Shown: one piece after another, positions 6,331 to 9,323 of the stretch | Layout: each line of letters opens with the position of its first letter | Numbering within the stretch: the stretch's first letter is position 1 | Assembly: GCA_022448765.1 (NCBI GenBank) | Contig: JAKUTI010000031.1 | Coordinates: 1-9,323 of the forward strand | DNA length: 9,323 nt | Origin: Pseudomonadales bacterium | GTDB taxonomy: Bacteria > Pseudomonadota > Gammaproteobacteria > Pseudomonadales > Azotimanducaceae | Direction: 5' to 3' | The notes under the pieces: model-generated | Told to the model about the DNA's origin: nothing | Seen by the model: the letters and a program-made list of their open reading frames with translations, nothing else | Databases searched by the model: none | Position numbers and translations under genes: made by a program

Positions 6331-7503
6331 ATGAAACTTCCATTGGCACACATAAAGGTGTTGGACTTAACCAGGGTACGGGCTGGACCCACAGCCGTCA
6401 GGCAGTTGGCTGATTGGGGCGCTGACGTAATTAAAATCGAACAACCCGGCGACAGTGGCGGAACCCTTGGCGGGGCTCGTCATGGACCCGATTTCCAGAA
6501 TCTTCACCGCAATAAACGCAGTCTCTCCCTCAACCTCAAGTCCGATCAGGGCAAGGAAATTTTCTTCAGATTGGTGACCGATGCTGACGTGGTTGTCGAA
6601 AATTATCGACCAGACGTCAAATTCCGGTTGGGCATCGATTACGAGAAAGTGAAGGCCGTCAATCCAACTGTCGTTTACGCAAGCATCTCGGGGTTCGGTC
6701 AAGACGGCCCCTACGGACACCTGCCTGGATTCGATCAAGTCGCGCAGGGCATGGGAGGGCTCATGTCGATCACCGGTTTACCCGGGCAAGGGCCGGTTCG
6801 AGCGGGCATTCCGGTCGCAGATCTGTCGGCGGGTCTATATACGGCCCTTGGAATCCTGACCGCTCTCATCGGTCGGCAACACTCCGGTACCGGTCAATGG
6901 GTAAAGGCTTCACTGCTCGAAGCACAGATCGCAATGCTCGATTTTCAGGCTGAACGCTGGTTATTAGACGAGGAAGTCGCGCCACAGGCAGGCAACAACC
7001 ACCCCACGGGGATCCCCACGGGGGTTTTCGCGACCTCCGATGGTCACATCAACATCGCGGCGACCGGAGCTGCAATTTACGAGCGGTTCTGCAAGGCCAT
7101 GCAGCGCTCCGACTGGTTAACCGACGAGCGTTTTAGCTCCCCACAGGCCCGCTCAAAAAACCGCGATGCCATGAACGCAGAAATCGAGACCATCACCGTC
7201 GGCCGATCCAGCAAAGCGTGGATCGAGACCTTTAACGACGCGGGAGTACCAGCTGGGTACATCTACTCGATCAACGAGGTCTTCGACGACCCCCAGGTAC
7301 AACACTTACAGATGGCTTCGCCCGTACACCATCCCAAGCTTGGCGACATAAGCCTCGTCGCACAACCCGTCAAACTCTCAGAAGCACCGTTTCGTATTCG
7401 TTCGGCAACGCCGGAGCTTGGCGAGCACACCGACGAGGTACTGCGGGCCATAGGATACAGCGACGACGACATTGACAAATTCCGTCTTGACGAAGTCGTA
7501 TGA
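6331..7503 (+). CDS. Class III CoA-transferase (CaiB/BaiF family)
   Basis: Transfers CoA from an acyl-CoA donor to a carboxylic acid through a mixed-anhydride/glutamyl- or aspartyl-type intermediate, in the cytoplasm. The protein has 390 residues, typical of the family. The N-terminal signature LDLTRVRAGPTAVRQLADWGADVIKIE fragment is at about 11-37, NKRSLSLNLKS at 61-71, ENYRP at 90-94, and GFGQDGPY at 121-128. The catalytic aspartate is most likely D164 in PVADLSAG, aligned with the active-site Asp of formyl-CoA transferase. DDAGVP-type C-terminal sequence (NDAGVPAGYI) is also present. ATG 6331 is chosen because AGGGGG (6317-6322) is eight bases before it; an ATG two codons earlier is too close to that site, and the frame further upstream overlaps the divergent coxG-like gene. 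The substrate acid is unknown; the neighbours suggest it may be the product of the Mo enzyme. The next gene begins one base after its stop. Confidence 0.94.
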   Translation: MKLPLAHIKVLDLTRVRAGPTAVRQLADWGADVIKIEQPGDSGGTLGGARHGPDFQNLHRNKRSLSLNLKSDQGKEIFFRLVTDADVVVENYRPDVKFRLGIDYEKVKAVNPTVVYASISGFGQDGPYGHLPGFDQVAQGMGGLMSITGLPGQGPVRAGIPVADLSAGLYTALGILTALIGRQHSGTGQWVKASLLEAQIAMLDFQAERWLLDEEVAPQAGNNHPTGIPTGVFATSDGHINIAATGAAIYERFCKAMQRSDWLTDERFSSPQARSKNRDAMNAEIETITVGRSSKAWIETFNDAGVPAGYIYSINEVFDDPQVQHLQMASPVHHPKLGDISLVAQPVKLSEAPFRIRSATPELGEHTDEVLRAIGYSDDDIDKFRLDEVV

Positions 7504-7504
7504 C

Positions 7505-8074
7505 ATGAAACGAATCTGCGTCAACTGCGGTTCCAGCGAAGGTAATAATCCCTCATACCGCCATGCCGCAAATTCCCTTGGTAATGAACTCGCAAGGAGA
7601 GGCATTGGGCTCGTCTACGGGGGTGCTCGTGTGGGTCTCATGGGCGCTCTCGCCAACGCCGTTCTTGCTGCTGGCGGCGAAGTTATTGGCATTATCACCC
7701 GCGATTTGGACGACATTGTCGGACATGAAGGTCTCACCAAACTCGAAATCGTTGACACGATGCATGATCGCAAACGCCGGTTCGCCGATTTGAGCGATGG
7801 CTACATTGCCATGGCGGGAGGCTTCGGAACGCTGGAAGAAATATTCGAGGCGATTACATGGAACCAACTGCACATTCAGGAGCGACCAACAGGTGTACTC
7901 AACACGGCCGGGTACTTCGACGCGCTGTTCACATTCTTAGATCACGCCACCCGAGAAGGGATGATTCGTGAAGAACACCGACAAAGCGTCCTCGTCGCTG
8001 CCGAACCTGACCAGTTGATTACTCAAATGACGACGTACCAACATCCGCACGTCGCGAAATGGGTCAAACAATAA
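7505..8074 (+). CDS. LOG family / TIGR00730 Rossmann-fold protein
   Basis: Small cytoplasmic enzyme of 189 residues in the LOG (lysine decarboxylase-like) family. Characterised members release the base from nucleoside 5'-monophosphates, including cytokinin ribotides or AMP; they are not lysine decarboxylases. The N-terminal strand KRICVNCGSSEG (2-13) is typical, followed by VYGGARVGLMG (37-47) and the catalytic/phosphate-binding AGGFGTLEE (104-112). R90 and the glutamates E111 and E112 are the usual active-site residues. The family form of the central motif is PGGxGTxxE, so the proline is replaced by alanine (A104); likewise GGA at 39-41 replaces GGG. I place the start at ATG 7505, one base after the CoA-transferase stop. 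There is no good ribosome site, so translation is probably by reinitiation. Whether it shares the pathway of its neighbour is unclear. It ends 12 bases from the convergent phosphotransferase gene. Confidence 0.92.
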   Translation: MKRICVNCGSSEGNNPSYRHAANSLGNELARRGIGLVYGGARVGLMGALANAVLAAGGEVIGIITRDLDDIVGHEGLTKLEIVDTMHDRKRRFADLSDGYIAMAGGFGTLEEIFEAITWNQLHIQERPTGVLNTAGYFDALFTFLDHATREGMIREEHRQSVLVAAEPDQLITQMTTYQHPHVAKWVKQ

Positions 8075-8086
8075 AAAATACGGATG

Positions 8087-9163
8087 TCAGGCCATGTAGG
8101 GAAGCTGATACATCGGATTTGCCTCGTTAAAAATAGCGTCGAGGCGACCGAATAAAATGTCCTGCCAATCGAGACCCAAGTCCGTAATTTCCATTTTGAA
8201 GCGATCAATTTCTGTCGCACATGCGATGGTATGAATGGCGAGCGAGATCAAGTGCCCCGTTAACGCGTCTTGCCTTAACTCGTCGATTCCGTAATCGCCC
8301 ACCCCTCCGACCTGCAGATCGCCGAGGTAATTCTCGATAAGCCGCAGCTCGTTCTCCTGACGCACGTCGGTTGATAACCCGGCCAACATAATTCGAGCAA
8401 TATCCCATGGTCCCGGAGCCACCATGGGAAATTGCCAGTCAATCACCGCGAAACGTCCGCCACCCTGCTCCGTCGGGAAAAACATTTGTTTGGGATGAAA
8501 GTCGCCATGGACCAGCGCGTAAGGTCGGGAGTTCAGCCACTCCAAAAATTGAGGCACGTGATCGAGCCAGTGACGCAGTGTCTCTTCACACAAAGGCGTC
8601 ATGCCGTTGTCCAGCGCGAGTGGCAAGGATGCCTGCGCATTACTTGCCGTGGTGTTAAAAAAAACGGGGTCACTCCGCCCCACTAGGAACGATTTGTCCA
8701 AGAGTTCGGGGTTGTTCCACCAACGCGCGTGAAACGGTCCAGCGGCACGAAGCGCTGTTTCAACTTGATCGAGCGTCGACGCCCAACTCGGTGATTCGCC
8801 CGCCGAGAGGTCCTCTAACAACAACACGATTTCCCGCCCGTCAGCGCTCGCCGAACCGTAATAACACGCTGGTACCGGTATGCCGCCCTCCCCAAATTCT
8901 TCATAAAACTTGGCCTCTCGCCGATAGAGGTCAAAGGCCACAGCAACACCTCGGGTGGCCTCGTCCTCGGCCGTAAACTTCGCGATCATTCGCTTGGGCA
9001 GCGTTGTATCACCGCGGTACGTAAGATCGATGCCGGCAACGTCGGCTGTCTGGCCCGGGGTTGTCAAGTATTCGACCTTAGCGTCGATTACTTCCGCGCC
9101 TCCGAGTTCCAACACGTCGTTAAACCAGTCAACGCCAAAATCTTCAGGTCTTTTGGGGATCAC
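8087..9163 (-). CDS. APH/ecdysteroid-kinase-like phosphotransferase family protein
   Basis: Protein-kinase-like small-molecule phosphotransferase, 358 residues from the chosen start. Lysine K62 (RMIAKF) and E83 (REAKFYEEF) would hold ATP in the N-lobe. The hinge region is LLLEDLS (114-120). The catalytic loop is LVHGDFHPKQ, with base D221, and the metal-binding D242 lies in IDWQ. The usual HGDxxxxN asparagine is replaced by Q226. Conserved GPWDIAR at 251-257 is typical of this group. The substrate is unknown. It need not be an antibiotic: related bacterial proteins act on hydroxyacyl-CoA and other metabolites. The frame is open up to 9301, but GTG 9163 is preferred because AGAGGAG (9176-9170) lies six bases before it and the upstream 46 residues look unlike the family. 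It ends 12 bases from the convergent LOG-family gene, with no visible terminator hairpin between them. Confidence 0.88.
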   Translation of the reverse strand: MIPKRPEDFGVDWFNDVLELGGAEVIDAKVEYLTTPGQTADVAGIDLTYRGDTTLPKRMIAKFTAEDEATRGVAVAFDLYRREAKFYEEFGEGGIPVPACYYGSASADGREIVLLLEDLSAGESPSWASTLDQVETALRAAGPFHARWWNNPELLDKSFLVGRSDPVFFNTTASNAQASLPLALDNGMTPLCEETLRHWLDHVPQFLEWLNSRPYALVHGDFHPKQMFFPTEQGGGRFAVIDWQFPMVAPGPWDIARIMLAGLSTDVRQENELRLIENYLGDLQVGGVGDYGIDELRQDALTGHLISLAIHTIACATEIDRFKMEITDLGLDWQDILFGRLDAIFNEANPMYQLPYMA

Positions 9164-9180
9164 GGTGAACTCCTCTTGGT

Positions 9181-9201
9181 ACGCGATCGAACATATCGCG
9201 T
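9181..9201. repeat. Inverted repeat just upstream of the phosphotransferase ribosome site
   Basis: Perfect seven-base arms ACGCGAT (9181-9187) and ATCGCGT (9195-9201) flank the seven-base centre CGAACAT. The repeat ends four bases before the AGAGGAG ribosome site of the phosphotransferase gene, so it could be a repressor operator or an RNA hairpin in the leader that affects translation. No poly-T follows in the gene's direction, so a terminator is unlikely. Confidence 0.45.
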
Positions 9202-9248
9202 TTATCTTTAAAACCGAAGCAGGATTGTCATTCGCTAGAGGCACTTGT

Positions 9249-9265
9249 ATCGAGTTGAACTCGAT
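9249..9265. repeat. 17-base palindrome upstream of the phosphotransferase gene
   Basis: ATCGAGTTGAACTCGAT is a perfect palindrome: eight-base arms around a single G, positioned 86-102 bases before the GTG start. One further flanking pair (9247 and 9267) also matches. The size and symmetry fit the operator of a dimeric repressor such as a GntR-, MarR- or TetR-type protein. On the minus strand a -35-like ATGACA (9231-9226) lies about 18 bases downstream of the palindrome, with only a weak A/T-rich -10 after it. Confidence 0.45.
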
Positions 9266-9323
9266 CCGGAAACAAGAGATCAAGGCCAACGGAGCTACCA
9301 TCCTCTTGCACGACTCGGCAATG

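Larger units (their letters stand above)
9164..9323. promoter_or_regulatory. Upstream region of the phosphotransferase gene
   Basis: Apart from the two inverted repeats listed separately, this stretch shows no protein-like reading frame that I trust. The minus-strand extension of the phosphotransferase frame through it (to 9301) has no family resemblance. A possible promoter is ATGACA (9231-9226) followed by the A/T-rich TTTTAAAGATAAA around 9213-9201. The -10 match is poor, so this is tentative. Confidence 0.3.

Noticed and set aside
6263..6349. 29-residue N-terminal extension of the CoxG-like protein
   Set aside because: Family proteins begin at the EQSG motif, and the extension would run into the divergent CoA-transferase coding region.
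8075..8086. Possible bidirectional terminator between the LOG and phosphotransferase genes
   Set aside because: The 12-base gap is A-rich after the LOG stop, but no hairpin stem can be formed there.
9164..9301. 46-residue N-terminal extension of the phosphotransferase
   Set aside because: It shows no family resemblance and covers two inverted repeats and a likely promoter; the well-spaced AGAGGAG site supports GTG 9163.

Overview
The window reads as chromosomal DNA of a free-living bacterium, probably a proteobacterium. The genes are tightly packed, with Shine-Dalgarno sequences that often lie inside the preceding gene. By eye the base composition is moderately GC-rich (estimated, not calculated). 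A tRNA-Gly-like sequence has a D-arm and anticodon arm close to proteobacterial tRNA-Gly genes and an encoded CCA. There are no phage, transposon, CRISPR or plasmid genes. A finer taxonomic placement is not possible from the sequence alone.

Layout, left to right. Positions 1-343 hold no protein gene. They contain a tRNA-Gly(CCC)-like sequence on the minus strand (150-224) whose T-arm and discriminator base are abnormal. Next is a short-chain dehydrogenase (344-1123, +). It converges on an MDR quinone-oxidoreductase-like gene (1120-2154, -), and the two share the palindromic stop CTAG. Upstream of that, on the minus strand and reading leftwards, is a compact four-gene cluster: coxG-like (5816-6262), coxS-like 2Fe-2S subunit (5344-5802), coxL-like molybdenum subunit (2983-5331) and coxM-like FAD subunit (2201-2980). 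The quinone-oxidoreductase-like gene follows 46 bases later and is probably the last gene of the same transcript. A 68-base divergent control region (6263-6330) separates the cluster from a rightward pair: a class III CoA-transferase (6331-7503) and a LOG-family nucleotide phosphoribohydrolase (7505-8074), one base apart. The last gene (8087-9163, -) is an APH/ecdysteroid-kinase-like phosphotransferase with two strong inverted repeats upstream.

How the genes may work together. The S-L-M gene order and the AYRGAGR active-site loop mark the molybdenum enzyme as a 'form II' CO-dehydrogenase-like member of the xanthine oxidase family. This clade is annotated as CODH, but its real substrate is mostly unknown. 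No CO-dehydrogenase maturation genes (coxD, coxE, coxF) are in the window. The neighbours (CoA-transferase, two nicotinamide-dependent oxidoreductases, small-molecule kinase) look more like catabolism of an organic acid, aldehyde or heterocycle than CO oxidation: hydroxylation or oxidation by the Mo enzyme, electrons leaving through FAD to a quinone, and CoA activation of the resulting acid. This is inference, and the substrate cannot be read from the sequence. Several genes start with TTG or GTG, so start sites were set by ribosome binding sites and family N-termini rather than by the longest open frame.
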